This document shows positions 12,629 through 23,999 of a stretch of DNA of 64,000 nt, in pieces. Source of the DNA: Chimonanthus salicifolius (taxonomy: Eukaryota; Streptophyta; Magnoliopsida; Laurales; Calycanthaceae). The translations under genes and the position numbers were made by a program. The DNA is taken from NCBI GenBank assembly GCA_013350335.1, contig CM023535.1, positions 24,211,746 through 24,275,745 of the forward strand. The letters are read 5' to 3'. Positions within the stretch are counted from its first letter, which is position 1; every line of letters begins with the position of its first letter. Below the pieces are notes generated by a model that saw only the letters and a program-made list of their open reading frames with translations, was not told where the DNA came from and did no database searches.

Positions 12629-14336
12629 AGGGTTCGGCCATGGTGGTTGGCCGAACCCCATGGAGAAAGATTGAAGATGATATAATGATTTAAATGGAAG
12701 AAGAATGGGAGATCATCTTGATAAATTTTAATAGAAAAAAAAAGGGATGAGGTTCGGCCATGGTGTATGGCCGAACCCCATCAAATACAATTATGGATTT
12801 GGGGTTCCTAAGACTTTGAATCATGTGGATTGATTTATGAATTGTAAAGGATTGAAAACCCCCATGGAAAGGATATCAATAAGGTGGTTTGATTAATTGG
12901 ATGATCATGGTTTAATTAAATGGAGATATGGTAGAGATGTGTGGGTCGGCCATGGCATGGCCGAACCATGATTGTTTTTATTGGTTAAGTTGTTGGATCT
13001 AAAATAAAAAAAAGGGGTGAGGCCAAACATTTTTATGGATTGGTGATGGATTTTAATTGGATCTAAACCAATGGCCAAGATCATGAACCATAGGGTTCGG
13101 CCATGGTGTAGGGCCGAACCCCATGGGGTAATTTTGGAATGGTGGATGGATTTGGAATGGAGAATAAAATAGGAAATTATCTAATTTTAGAATTGGTTGC
13201 TAAAATTGGAAAGCATCCAAATATGAAAGGAGTTGCTAAACTTGGAAGGCATCCAATAATGGAAAGATAGTTTCTAATTTAGGAAACTATCTATCTATAG
13301 AAGTTTGTTTAATATAGGAAAATGTCTATTCTTGGAAAGTGGATATTGAAATTAGAAAATATCTAATTATAGACCATGAAGATTAATTATGGAAACTACT
13401 CAAGAATGGAAGGTGGAGATTAATTCTGGAACTTAGATCAATTGAATGAATTGGTTGCCATGAGTGAGGTTCGGCCATGGTGTATGGCCGAACCCCACTA
13501 GGGTTTACTTTTGGGAAACCTTTTTAATTATGGAATATGATATCTAATTATGGAATCTATATTTGGAAAGCATTCAATTAAGGAAAGGTGGTTTCTAATC
13601 TAGGAAACTATATAAGTATGGAGAATGGTTATTAATTGGGAAGTTTCTATTTTGGAAGAAGTTGGCTAAATTAGAAAGCTTCTAATTTGGGATGGTAAAT
13701 ATGGAAACCTTCTAATAATAGAAGGTGGAGTCTAATTAAGGAAACCTTCCAATTATGGAAAGGTGTAGGTTATTTATGGAAACAACCTAAGTATGGAAGA
13801 ATTATAGTACATATGGAAACCATAGGGTTTGGCCATGGGTATGGCTGAACCCCATGGAATTGGTTTGGTATTTTTAGTGTAAATGAATATATGGTTATTA
13901 ATTTAGAAAGTGGAGATAAGATTGGAAACAAAGGTATCATGGGTTCGGCCATGTGTATGGCCGAACTCCATGAATAAAAAATTATGGGTTAGGCTTCGTG
14001 TTTTGTTAAATCATGTAAAGGGTTAATGACTTTAAAAGAAGCTATGGGTTATGTAAGCCATGAGTGGCAAAGTTGTAATACTTGTTAAAAAAATGGAAAC
14101 TTAGCTTTGTATGGCGATAAGGTAAATATATGAGGAATTATTTGGAGAACTTAGATGTTTAGGATCTATGTAGTTGGATCTAAACATGGGAATTGATTAG
14201 CGAACCTAGGGTTATGTACTTTGGATGAAAATAAATAGAATGTTAACTAAGGTTTGACCAATGGCATTATTGTAATTATGGACAAAAAAAATGGTAGACC
14301 ATGGGTTTCGGCCATGGTGTATGGCCGAACCCCATG
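12629..14336 (+). repeat. Hairpin array in Tk-2 (8 copies)
   Basis: Copies at about 12629, 12750, 12942, 13092, 13467, 13823, 13940 and 14303. The best have arms CCATAGGGTTCGGCCAT and ATGGCCGAACCCCATGG around loop GGTGT: 17-nt arms with one fixed A/C mismatch. Between copies (13140-13800) run loose repeats of GGAAACTTTCTAATTATGG type. Confidence 0.9.
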
Positions 14337-14722
14337 GGGTTTTGTTTATGAACTTAGAACCTTGTAATCAAGTTGGACTTGGTGTTGATTTATTATTATA
14401 TTATAAGGTAACGGAATCTCGCAAGCGGTGCGCAATCGGTGATCGAATCTTGGACGGAAACGCAATGACTCGTGAACGGTCTTTGGTAGGATTCCACCTC
14501 TTTGAAACCATGGATTATGTACTTTGTTTTATCTTATGTTTGATGAAAATATGTTTCAAAGGATATGCTTTATTATTGAATTCCAAATGCTATGTTTAAA
14601 TTATTTAAATAACATGGATTGATTATTTTTCAAAAGGTGATTTTAAATGCTATGTTTACCTTATTAAAATAGCATGTGTTTCATTGGCATCTCATACATG
14701 GCACGGGGTGGAGGATTTATAA

Positions 14723-14850
14723 CCGGAGGGGTCACACTCCATCGGGGCATCCGAAAAACCTATGTGCGGTACCTTGATGTGCTTTTCCATCAGGAAGAAA
14801 CCGGAGGGTCCACACTCCGCCGGGGCGTCCGGAAGACCTATGTGGTGGGT
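14723..14850 (+). repeat. 78-bp tandem repeat in Tk-2
   Basis: Two units starting CCGGAGGG at 14723 and 14801 (period 78), each with CACACTCC and CGGGGC(A/G)TCCG. Between them is a mini-stem CTTGATG..CATCAGG (14773-14794). The same block occurs in Tk-3, -4, -5 and -6. Confidence 0.85.
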
Positions 14851-15488
14851 ACATTTATGTACATGTGATGGGTGAGGCTCATTGTATTTGTCATCATTGC
14901 ATGGCATGGATTTTACCTGGTTTTATATATTATGTTATAATATATGTTTTGTACTAACTATGTGTTAGCCGTAACTGGAATACCTACTGGGTGCATTGTT
15001 CTAACGCCCTACTTCTACCCTAGTTGATGATACAGGTATTCAGGGGAACGAGGAACGTAAGACGGGGCAGGCTTAGGAACTTGGAAGACTTATTTTACAT
15101 GTTTTGAATAAAGTTACTCATAAACTGTATTTGAGTATTTGGATTTTGGAATGTAATAACTTAGATGGTCGAATGATTTAGTTTGATGATTATGACGTTT
15201 TAATAATGATTAAGGACTTGACGTACTTTGCTATCTGAATGGAGTAGAACTTGGTTCTATTATGATTCCGCATTTTGATGTTATGATTCCGCAGGTTATG
15301 ATTTTATTCCGCAAGTTGATATTGCTATGTGAACCATTTTCCATGGACTTGATCCATGCACACATAGGGTTGGCCAGTTAAAAAAAAAATATACTCTGAA
15401 TTTACGGGAAGAAGCAAGTGAAAAAGGGAGGGCGTTACATGCCTCTCTGTGGAGGCGCTGCTCCCTGTGATGGAGGTCTAGTAGGTAC

Positions 15489-15702
15489 GGTAACCACCCA
15501 CCCACATGGGGGTGTGGGAAAAAGTCCCACATCGCCCATGAGGTGGAAGGGGTGTGGGGTTATAAGAGAGTGCTCCCCTCTCCTTAAAACACAAGGCCTT
15601 TTGGGCCTGGTCTTGTGGGCCTGGCTCAATGTAAAGCCGTGCGGGCAGCCCCACGTGGGGTCCAAAGTGGACAATATTGTGTTGAAGGGACGGGTTGTTA
15701 CA
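15489..15702 (+). repeat. TRIM 5' LTR
   Basis: 214 bp, starting GGTAAC (TG mutated to GG) and ending GTTACA. It contains the AGTCCCACATCG stretch and a TTATAAGAG TATA-like site, and matches the right repeat closely. Confidence 0.92.
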
Positions 15703-15704
15703 TT

Positions 15705-15716
15705 TGGTATTAGAGC
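15705..15716 (+). other. TRIM primer-binding site
   Basis: TGGTATTAGAGC, two bases after the LTR. It differs by one base from TGGTATCAGAGC, the complement of the plant initiator tRNA-Met 3' end. Confidence 0.88.
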
Positions 15717-15836
15717 ATAGTTCAACTTTCGGACTGTGTGGGCCCTCTACCCTTCTGTGTTGTGTTGCTTGTGTAAACCCCTTGTCAGTGTGACGTGACA
15801 GAGCCAGGGATGGCTCTGGTCTTAAGGGAGGTGGAT

Positions 15837-16047
15837 TGTAACACCTCACTCATATGGGGGTGTGGGAAAAAGTCCCACATCGCCTATGAGGCGGAAGGGG
15901 TGTGGGCTTATAAGAGGGTGCTCCCCTCTCCTTTGCACAAGGCATTTTGGGCCTGGTCTTGTGGGCCAGGCTCAATGCAAAGCCGTGAGGGCAGCCCTAC
16001 GTGGGGTCCAAAGTGGACATATTGTGCTGAAGGGACAGGTTGTTACA
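15837..16047 (+). repeat. TRIM 3' LTR
   Basis: 211 bp, TGTAACACCTC...TTGTTACA. Intact TG..CA ends, unlike the left copy. Confidence 0.92.
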
Positions 16048-16334
16048 AGTACCATCTAACCGTAAACGGGTGCGGGTACCATCACTTAATGGGGAGCTAC
16101 AACTGTGCCTCGGCCGCCCCTCTGAGGACAGTATTGTGAGATGCACCCAGTATCTGTGGAGATGTAGCAATGAAAGGTCCTGGCTCACTGTTGGGGTTGA
16201 GGGAAATCCCTCCGAATGTGACCGGTCTGGCCACATTCGGAACACCTGCCGGCCCCGAGCTGACCACCCACAGCCGACACAACAGAACCGGGCTACGGTC
16301 GCCCAAACGTAGTCCCTCTGTATGTTAAGGCGCT

Positions 16335-16641
16335 TGTATAATGACCTGACCCAATTTTTCAGGATTTTAGGGTTTGGTACCAGTAGGGAGAGTGTGGGCT
16401 CCGTGGTGGGCCCCGATTTGTCCGATTTCAAGTTTGGAAACCTAAAGGGCATATTGGTAATTTTGAATTATTGAATATTTTATCATGCAAAAAGTTTGAA
16501 ACCACGTTTTCTTCTCCAATGTTCGACGCTTGATTTTTTTAATGGGTTTTAAATTAATTTTGTAAATTTAAGATTCTGATTTTTTTTTTGCATTTTAAAG
16601 TTTTGAAAAAAAAGCAAACGTCAAAACCCTAGACCCCAAGC
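16335..16641 (+). repeat. Start of a C-like LTR (truncated)
   Basis: TGTATAATGACCTGACCC followed by GTGGGCTCCGTGGTGGGCCCC, a GGTAATTTTG-like stretch and TGTTCGACGCTTGATTTT parallels LTR C at 24997-25210. Cut off at 16641, where the S1 LTR starts. It abuts the decayed Gy-B gag. Confidence 0.65.
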
Positions 16642-17960
16642 TGTTAGTGCCCCGACTTGTCCTAGTCACCCATATTGTCAATTATGTGAATCACTTGGAC
16701 CTTGCCTTGGATGAATGTGAAGATGCCCGAAGATCTACTGAGCATTGAAGAGTCCACACCGAATATGTGATTGGCACACAGGTAAGTAAACCTTAATGGA
16801 CCTTAGGTTAAGCCTAAAAACCGTAGGAGTCAATGGTTAATAAATTACAAAACTGAAAATGTTTGACTTTCGGCTTCGAGGCCTCAATCATTTTGTCGAG
16901 GCCTCAAAGACTGTCAACAACTGAGCAAAGATTGAGATAGCTGGATTTCAGCGTGCGCTCTAAGTGACATCTGTCCTTTGACCAAAAGCTTACAAATGTA
17001 GTAAAGAACTCGTGAAAAGAGGGAAATGCTCTTCATGATCACTGAGTATTTTTTGCCACATCATGATTGGAATATGTGTGGGTATAAGAAGATCCTAGAA
17101 GGCTCCTTGGATTTGATGTGTCGAATTGTCATCTCATAGTTGTCAACAAATCTTTTAAGAAAGTCAAAAGTTCATAGATGGAATCTTGCATGTATTTGGA
17201 AAGGCTCCTCATAAGTTTAAATAATAATTGTTTGCCACCTCATAATTGATATTATGGGATAATATCTTTCAAGATAGGAAATTTGATACATGTAGCAAAA
17301 CTATTGTGTTGGCCTTTGACCAAAGATATCTGAAAAATCTTAAAGAGGCTCCTTCTAGATTACGGAAAATATGTTTGCCACTTCATGACTTTTTAATCAA
17401 ATATCCTGATTGGCAATCACAGAATTATCACGAATTAGTGAGCTGGTTTTTGACTGAATATCATTAAAAGCAAAGTTTGAATTTTAAGAATTCAGTGTGT
17501 TGTATTACCAAATACAAGCTCGAGGCCTCGAAGAAAATCTAGAGGCCTCGAGACTTAGCTGTTGCAAATTTGTATTATAAATACAAGGCTGACTAAATTC
17601 AAAGTACAGGGCTGAACATTGGAAAATTGAAAACAGTAACTAGAGACCTTTCTCATCCCTTGTCACACCATCTTTATCTTCCTTTGACAAGGATATGGTT
17701 AAGTATTCAATACTGGTTTGTGATGAAGATGATAATGTTTCTCTAGGACCCAAAACCAGTTATACTACTGTCCTAGCACCCTTCCGTTGTGCCTAAACTC
17801 ACTGAAGAATGGACCAGATCTGAAGGTAGAAGGCGCGGAAACAACTACAAGAAGAACACACATTTTGAAGAATTGTTAAGGCCCAAGGAAAGTGTTTCTC
17901 TTAGTCTTTTTATTTGATTAAAGTTGTAAGGTGGATTAGAACATTGTGTTGGAACCACCC
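16642..17960 (+). mobile_element. S1: Sirevirus-like copia LTR, truncated
   Basis: Starts TGTTAGTGCCCCGACTTG, the same start as S2r and S2f (AGTGYCCCGRCTTGCTGAGTC). Palindromic AGGCCT-centred motifs (GAGGCCTC near 16877, 16898, 17519 and 17541) lie upstream of TATAAATA at 17576. Downstream sequence to about 17960 resembles 55400-55530 of S2f. The right edge against S2r is approximate. Confidence 0.6.
17576..17583 (+). promoter_or_regulatory. TATA box of S1 LTR
   Basis: TATAAATA, about 30 bp downstream of the last AGGCCT palindromes. It corresponds to TATAAATA at 55133 in S2f. Confidence 0.6.
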
Positions 17961-18077
17961 AAAAAAATAGACGTCGAGGATTAAACCATGGGGGTCGAAC
18001 CTCTATAAAAAGTTAGGGTGCAATCACAATCCTTGGGAGGGTTCTAGGATAGAAGATGTTCCAATTGTAATCCTAGA

Positions 18078-18109
<32 letters not shown>

Positions 18110-18766
18110 TAATCTAAATAAAAAAGATTGGATCTCAAAAGATTCACCTAGTGAAGTTCCTAGAGAGGAGGGAGATCTTTGGAAATGCCTTGGTTTTTCT
18201 ACACAAGAGTGTCCAACCAAAACCCAACAAGGTTTTCAGTTTAAATAGGCAAACAGAGAAAATTCGACCATACAACGAGTGATTGATCGCAGTTTGGCGA
18301 TTGATCGTGTATTAAAATAGTGTTGTTGTAATGTGACCGTTGCGCATTAATTGTTTTCCAACGAATAAAAAATGGTCACGGGTGATTGATCGTCCCTCAT
18401 GATTGATAGTGGATACCTAATGGCGATTGATTGTGGGATGGCGAATGTATCGGCTTGAGGCTAACCCTGAGACCCAGGGTGATTGGTCGTGCGCTCGATG
18501 TGTCGGCCATGTCCATATGATTGATCGTGCAACCGATTGATTGTATATGATTATGATTCCCGATCAATGTTTAAGTCTACCCATTGTCCTGTCTCAGTGA
18601 TAGATCTCCCAAACGATTGTATCGTCAGTGTACCAGACGATTGATCATGGCCACGAATGTATCGCCTTGAGACCACAGGTGTTTGACAGTCCATTCAAAC
18701 TAGAACCTTGGATTTTCCATATGATGCATCGCTGAACCACGATTGATCGTATGTGCTGTTGAGACA
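17961..18766 (-). mobile_element. S2r: Sirevirus-like LTR, downstream part (reverse)
   Basis: The reverse complement matches S2f 54700-55390: a run of CGATYRATCGT-type motifs (18280-18760), TATTTAAA near 18250, and CTCCCAAGGATTGTG near 18030. The LTR start is found at 48668-48278, so element Y (18767-48277) sits inside this LTR. The left edge against S1 is approximate. Confidence 0.6.
18083..18109 (+). repeat. (TC)n microsatellite
   Basis: About 13 uninterrupted TC units inside the S2r LTR. Confidence 0.95.
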
Positions 18767-21090
18767 TGAAAAATGACATTTTTACCCTTGTTATTTAATT
18801 TAGTTAGCTCTTGATTTTTTTTATATTAGAAGCATATAATGTTGTTTTTAGTTTTGTAAAGAAAAATTGGAGAAATTAGAATACCAACCTAAAACTCAGA
18901 AATGTTGCAAATAATGAGCTTAATTTGGAAGAATTGGAACTTTGATAATTATTCCACCATTTTAGGAATATAATTGTAAATTGTTAGTCTGGATCCAGTT
19001 ATGAGTGTTCGGATTAGTCCAATATTTTTAAGATAATGGTGGATACATTATTGGATTCCAAAAGATTGAAGAAAACTTGCTAAAGTTTGCTAAGTCTGAA
19101 GTCCAAGAGCCAGAATGCCAATCCATTGGGCCAGGCTTGAGTCCACAGTCCACAAGCCAGAGTCCAAATCTATGAAGTTCAAGTCGATGAGTCAAGTTAG
19201 AATTTTATCTGAAGCCCAATTGCATTAAAGCCCAGTCCAAATCCCATCTCCATATGGCCCACACCTCTCCATTCGAAAATACCATTATGAAATTCTAACT
19301 TTTCCACTCCATTCAATCCTACATACACTCACACCCTATATCTAAATCCCAATAATTTAGCACCCATACACGATTTCCATCTCATCCAATCTACCTTAAT
19401 CTTTCATAACTTGATACACACTCCAAACCCTACATTCATTATCTCATACGGCCATACCTCATCCCAATCCTTGCCATTTGCATGAAACAATTCCAAAACC
19501 AATCCCATCCACCTAACCAAAATCCCTATATCTTCTCCTCAATTCATTCACACGATTTTAGCACATCTAAACCTTAGGAAAAACACACTCATTCAGCCAT
19601 CATCTAACCATCCATTCAGGTTAACATTAGATCTTAACCCCCTAATCCATACACACAAACCTTAACCCAAAAACGCTTCATTCGGCCAAAACCTATAATC
19701 TCTCCCCATTTGATTACTACCCTATCTTTCCTCTCACATTCGTATATCCCTTTCACTCATACACGACACCTCCATAATCCTTAGCCGATCCCAGTTGCCT
19801 ATTCCCCAAGATTCTCCACTTAATCTCATCCATCCACTTGTCCACCCTATGTTTCAATTAATCCCATCCATCCATTCTTGCCCTGAATATTATATAGATG
19901 CACAAGGCTAGGGTGGAATTTGAATTTGACTCTAGAAGTTCAAGCTTTGGCGTGGATCAAGAGGAAGAGAAGAAAAGAAGATAAGGAAAAATCGAGTGCT
20001 TAAAGGGTTAGTTGGTTTGATATTATTATTTTTCTCAATATTTCTTTTATTCAATTCCAAGTTATGTAATTCAAAATTCAAAGTTTAGTAATAAGCTTCA
20101 AAGTACAAATTCTTTTAGTCTCTGGCTTTCCAATTAATTTATGTTTATGTTATGATTGTTTTGATTTGTTTTTATTTTCATTATTAACTTTGTGATTAGA
20201 TTTATTTTATTAAATGCAAGAAAACTTTTTAGCTTGTTTGATCCCCAAATTTGGTTGCTAAGCCTCTTAGTATTAAGAGTGCAATGTTCTTTTAGTGCTA
20301 AGAAAAGGGCTAAGGATAGTCATTCAAGTCTAAGGTCTGATGTTTTGAGAGATATTTTAATGAACATCATGGATTTAATATATGAAATAACTATGAATGA
20401 TAACATGAATGTATGCATGATTAATTTACGCGAGCTCTGGATTCTAGGCTTTAATCATAATATGAGATTTTGGAAATTAATGCCAACTTGAAATTTAGAT
20501 TCAATTCCAATGTACTGAATTTATTCAACTTGTTTTATTTGATTTATTTGATTTACTTGTTTTATTTACTTGGTTTATTGTTTGAGTTATTTGTTTTACT
20601 TGTTTTATTTTATTTACTTTTTTTGTTTTTATTATATGATTCTTTAATTCTTTGTTGTATTTTCCCACTCCCTCACATAAGGTTAAACTAATTTTAGATC
20701 AATTTAATTGTATATAAATTATGTTTTTCTTAAATTGGTTAGAGTTTGTTTATGAAATTTGAGATCTAAGCCATTGCTTTAATTTGAACTTCAATTGGAA
20801 TAATGAAATTGGTTAAGTTTTGATTTTAAATGACGTTTACATCTTTTAGATTTATTTATTAGAACTAGATTATTATTAATTAAGAGCTATATTTTTAAGG
20901 ATCGAATTTAATTATCATGATTGGATTACTTTTCAAATCTATATTTGCATAAAATAATAACAATTTCAATCTCATATATTATGTTTTTTTTCATATAACT
21001 TGTTCCTTGTGGGATCGACCTCGCACTCATAACCTTATAGTATTAAATGGTTCGTACGCTTGTGAGTAATAATTTAAAATTTGCATAACA
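18767..21090 (+). mobile_element. Y 5' LTR (Athila/Tat-like), about 2.3 kb
   Basis: Starts TGAAAAATGA and ends TTGCATAACA. It matches 24000-24996 plus 47351-48277, with the segment equivalent to 19755-20161 missing from the 3' copy. The right edge is fixed by the primer-binding site seven bases on. The left edge is placed by alignment with the 3' copy (TGAAAAAAATGA at 24000). No clean duplication seen. Confidence 0.75.
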
Positions 21091-21096
21091 AGTTTT

Positions 21097-21116
21097 TGGC
21101 GCCGTTGTTGGAGAAC
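21097..21116 (+). other. Y primer-binding site, tRNA-Asp type
   Basis: TGGCGCCGTTGTTGGAGAAC differs at a few positions from TGGCGCCGTTGCCGGGGATC, the complement of the plant tRNA-Asp 3' end and the usual Athila-type site. Confidence 0.85.
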
Positions 21117-22600
21117 ATGAAATTATGTGGAACATCCTATTATATGTTTTTGAAATTTTATCATTTTATGTAAATACTTCTGTTTTTGGAATCTTCTAAT
21201 TTAAGCAACTCTTTAAAATCTGAAAGTTCTATTTTTATAGATCCCAATTTTAGAAGGTTACCTAAAATTAAAATTTTCTTTAAAATAACAGAGATCTTTG
21301 AATTTTTCTAAACGTGAAAATTTTGCTAAACTTAAACACTTGTTGAATTTAGAAGTTTCTATTTTTGTAGACATTTCTATTTTTGGAAATCCGATAAATT
21401 CAACCACTTTCTTTTTTAGCCCTTTTTCTAATCTTATAAATATATTTTATTTTAATAACACTCTAATTTTAGAAAACAAATCTAATTTTGGAAAGCTTTA
21501 GAACTTCTGTCTAAGGAATGTTTTAAAATCATCTAATTTAAGAAACATCTTATTTTTAGAAAATTGTCCAACTTTGGAGACGTCTAATTTTGAATAATTT
21601 ATAAACTTAGGAAGTTTTTAATTTAGAACTTCATTTAAATTTAAAAAGTTTCTAAAAAAAGAAATATATCTTCAAGTTTCAGTTAGTCAATGGCACTTGA
21701 TGTAGAAATTTATTTATGATCTTACACTAATTTAGGAGACTTAATTTGAATACAATTATTTTAATCTCTCTTAGTTATAGTTTAGGACTTTGCGTTTAGT
21801 TAGTTCATGCATTTTTTAGTTAGAATCTTCACCTAGATTCATGTGTTGTACTTTACAGGAATTTTAAAAATCATGAGTTAAGATTGCTGGAAAATACGCT
21901 TATAGGCTAAGCTAAGTGCTTAACTACTTTATTTTGATTTTATCTTTCTCATGCACACATATAGAATTTTATTTTTTGGTGTTTTCATTTATTTCTTTTT
22001 ATTTCATTTAAAAAAAATATTGCATATTTGTTTTGCTCATGCATTTAGGTTGTTAGTTTCATGCATTAACTTAGGTTGCTTGGTTAATTGTTTGCATATT
22101 TGTTTTGAGTATTGCAGTGTTAGATTTAGGATTGCATTCGCATAAAAATAGAAAAATAAAAAAGATTAGTAAATAAAAATGGTTCATGCACTTAAATTAA
22201 AATCAATTTAGAAACCATTAGTTAGATTTTAGGGTCTTTCATGCTCATTAGGATCATTTTTAATTCAATTAATTTTAGATCACCAGTCTTAGTTTTTTCT
22301 TCAATCAAGGTGTCTAAGGCTAGTTCTGTCACCAAGACATGAGGTTGAGCACGTTAAATGATAAGTTGGGACGAGATGTCTTCTGTGCTCCCCCACTTAC
22401 ATGGGAACTTACCTGGCTGCGATTGAAGTTAAACTTCTATTGGAAGTTTAAATTTTTCTGGAGAAAAGATTAGGAGCAGTCTAGTTTTTAGGATCCGTGT
22501 GTTGGTTTTGATTTAGGACATTTTATTGTTTGATTTTTGTTTGTTCTTGTTTGGTCTTGAGTGAAAATGAACATTTGGAGATGCGATTTGACCAAGCGAT

Positions 22601-22900
22601 TTGTTAGAATTGAGCATGAGTCATCAATCCATTATGGACGACAGTAGAGTCTATGAGGTAATGTCAATTTCAACGGTAGAACCTTCACTGAATCCCAATA
22701 GTTGCACCCATGGTGAGGAGAGTTTGACTAAAAATTGTGAGAATGTGAACGTTATTGGTAATAATGAACACCCTAACATTGAGGAAAGGCCTACTCAAAA
22801 CTTTATCCCTTTTGATATTACTGATCCATGGGCATTCATTTTACCAGTAAGTGAGAATATGTGGGAAAAGAGATATTACGCTCATGATGCTATGTACTGA
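22601..22900 (+). CDS. Small ORF in Y, unrecognised
   Basis: 99 codons, acidic and Asn/Glu-rich, containing PFDITDPWAFILPVSENMW. No domain recognised. It lies where gag would start in an Athila/Tat element, so it could be a gag N-terminal remnant or chance. Confidence 0.25.
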   Translation: MLELSMSHQSIMDDSRVYEVMSISTVEPSLNPNSCTHGEESLTKNCENVNVIGNNEHPNIEERPTQNFIPFDITDPWAFILPVSENMWEKRYYAHDAMY

Positions 22901-23999
22901 CTCGAACGCATTCTTCACCACCAATTGCCGCATAGAATGGAACTCACTCAGGAAGGTCTAGGTTGTTTACTGTGTTAAAAAATAATTGAATCTGCGTCTT
23001 TCGTAGGATGTTTTTAGGAAGAGTCAGTCTAGTGTAGGAATTTCATTGAGTCAGTCTAGGATTTTTTTTAGAGACATTTTAGGATTTTTATTGTTATTAG
23101 AGTCAGTCTAGCATAGGAATTTCATTGAGTCAGTCTAGGTTATGATTTTGCTTTTAGGTTTGTTGTGAGTGAACCTTCTAGGTACGTCTAAACCCAAAGT
23201 TAGCATTGTCCCGATATTTTTCTAAATTGCACCAGATCGCTGAATATTGAGGACAATGTCTGATTTAAGTTTGGGGGTATTAATGGGTTACACTTGAGTC
23301 CAATAAAAAGTTCTGTGTTTTTCATCTGAAATTTTTTTATCAAGGGAAGAGTAAGTTCGTACTGAGACTCCTTGTAAAAAAAAAAAATATATAGTTGAAA
23401 TGATTTTTTTAGCATTAATGGGTAATTAATAATTTTTATATCATACCATTTCACAAAGATTTTTATAGACTTTATACTCGGAACAATTTTTACATATTAA
23501 TATTTGGAAAAAGAAAAATATTTATTGAATCTAGTAATCACCAGAAGAATACTAGTGGAGACTTATTGTCAGTGAACTTTAGTGCCTTTCGATTTTTCTG
23601 AGGTTATAAGTCAACTCTAATTTTCTTTGTTTTCGCATTAAGTCGTCGTTGATCTCATTATTCTTTGTCTTGGCCATATTACTGAGAACGCCGTTAAAAT
23701 TGGGTTAGTACACTTAAATTTTTTCTAAATTTATTTGAAAGAACGAAATTACCGTATGAAGCTTAGGATATGATATAGGCCATTTTTTATTGTTTGAGCC
23801 TTTGTTCCTACCTATTTTTGGTCATTTTATCTTGATAGTTCACAGTTGAGGCTTACTGATAAATTAACATGTTTTTTTGTTTAGCCACGTTTATCGTACC
23901 TAATTCCGGTTGTGGACTTTGAGCCTCATTGAAATATCTATGACCTATTCTAGGAGCTCAGAAAATGTTAGAGATGAAATAAATATTGGGGTGGCACTC

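Larger units (their letters stand above)
12596..15023 (+). other. Candidate LTR intron, Tk-2
   Basis: Donor-like AAAAAG|GTTAGTAT at 12596. Branch-like CTAAC at 15001-15005, then CTACTTCTACCCTAG ending at 15023; a further CAG ends at 15035. It encloses the eight hairpins and the tandem block. Confidence 0.5.
11991..15439 (+). mobile_element. Solo LTR Tk-2 (3,449 bp), TSD TGCCT
   Basis: Starts TGTAATACCCCGG and ends GGCGTTACA. It is flanked by perfect 5-bp duplications TGCCT at 11986-11990 and 15440-15444, with no internal retroelement sequence: a solo LTR from LTR-LTR recombination. Removing it with one TGCCT restores a continuous Gy-B reading frame (PPQRGMSNES..GRMYAL), which confirms the insertion point. 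Contains a TATA-like box, the hairpin array and a candidate intron. Confidence 0.95.
15489..16047 (+). mobile_element. TRIM (terminal-repeat retrotransposon in miniature), 559 bp
   Basis: Two ~210-bp direct repeats flank a 134-bp non-coding interior that has a tRNA primer-binding site after the left repeat and a polypurine tract (AAGGGAGGTGGA, about 15824-15835) before the right one. TSD GGTAC (15484-15488) / AGTAC (16048-16052), 4 of 5 identical. Insertion in Gy-B gag; the host frame is continuous when the element is removed. It has no coding capacity and would depend on other elements for enzymes. No 5S-like segment, so not Cassandra. Confidence 0.93.
15440..16334 (-). pseudogene. Gy-B gag C-terminus with two zinc knuckles
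   Basis: The reverse strand keeps a single frame from 16250 to 15440 once the TRIM is removed. First CCHC knuckle CSECGQTGHIRRDF at 16250-16201, with the last Cys changed to Phe. A second degenerate knuckle (CYISTDTGCISQYCP) follows. Then a Pro/Gln-rich linker (PTRPPSQGAAPPQRG) leads through the Tk-2 insertion point to the protease. Stops (TGA, TAA, TAG) interrupt the frame. This is the nucleocapsid part of a gypsy Gag. Confidence 0.8.
21091..23999 (+). mobile_element. Y internal region, non-autonomous
   Basis: 2.9 kb between primer site and 3' LTR with no gag-pol motif in any frame. It has AT-rich loose repeats (TAATTTTGGAAAG type, 21180-21650), one short ORF (22601-22900) and the Athila/Tat-typical TTTAAGTTTGGGGGT at 23264-23278. 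Inferred to be a large non-autonomous derivative mobilised by a relative. Confidence 0.65.

Noticed and set aside
15489..16047. Cassandra-type TRIM carrying 5S rRNA sequence
   Set aside because: No 5S-like internal promoter or conserved 5S segment in either LTR.
15418..16452. Several overlapping ORFs of 65-150 codons
   Set aside because: They cross TRIM LTR boundaries and lie antisense or out of frame to the Gy-B gag frame, which explains the region better.
20470..20691. Hydrophobic Leu/Phe/Tyr-rich frame that looks like a membrane protein; also 47667-47879
   Set aside because: Translation of TTTATTTGATT-type AT-rich sequence present in both LTRs of Y; not a gene.
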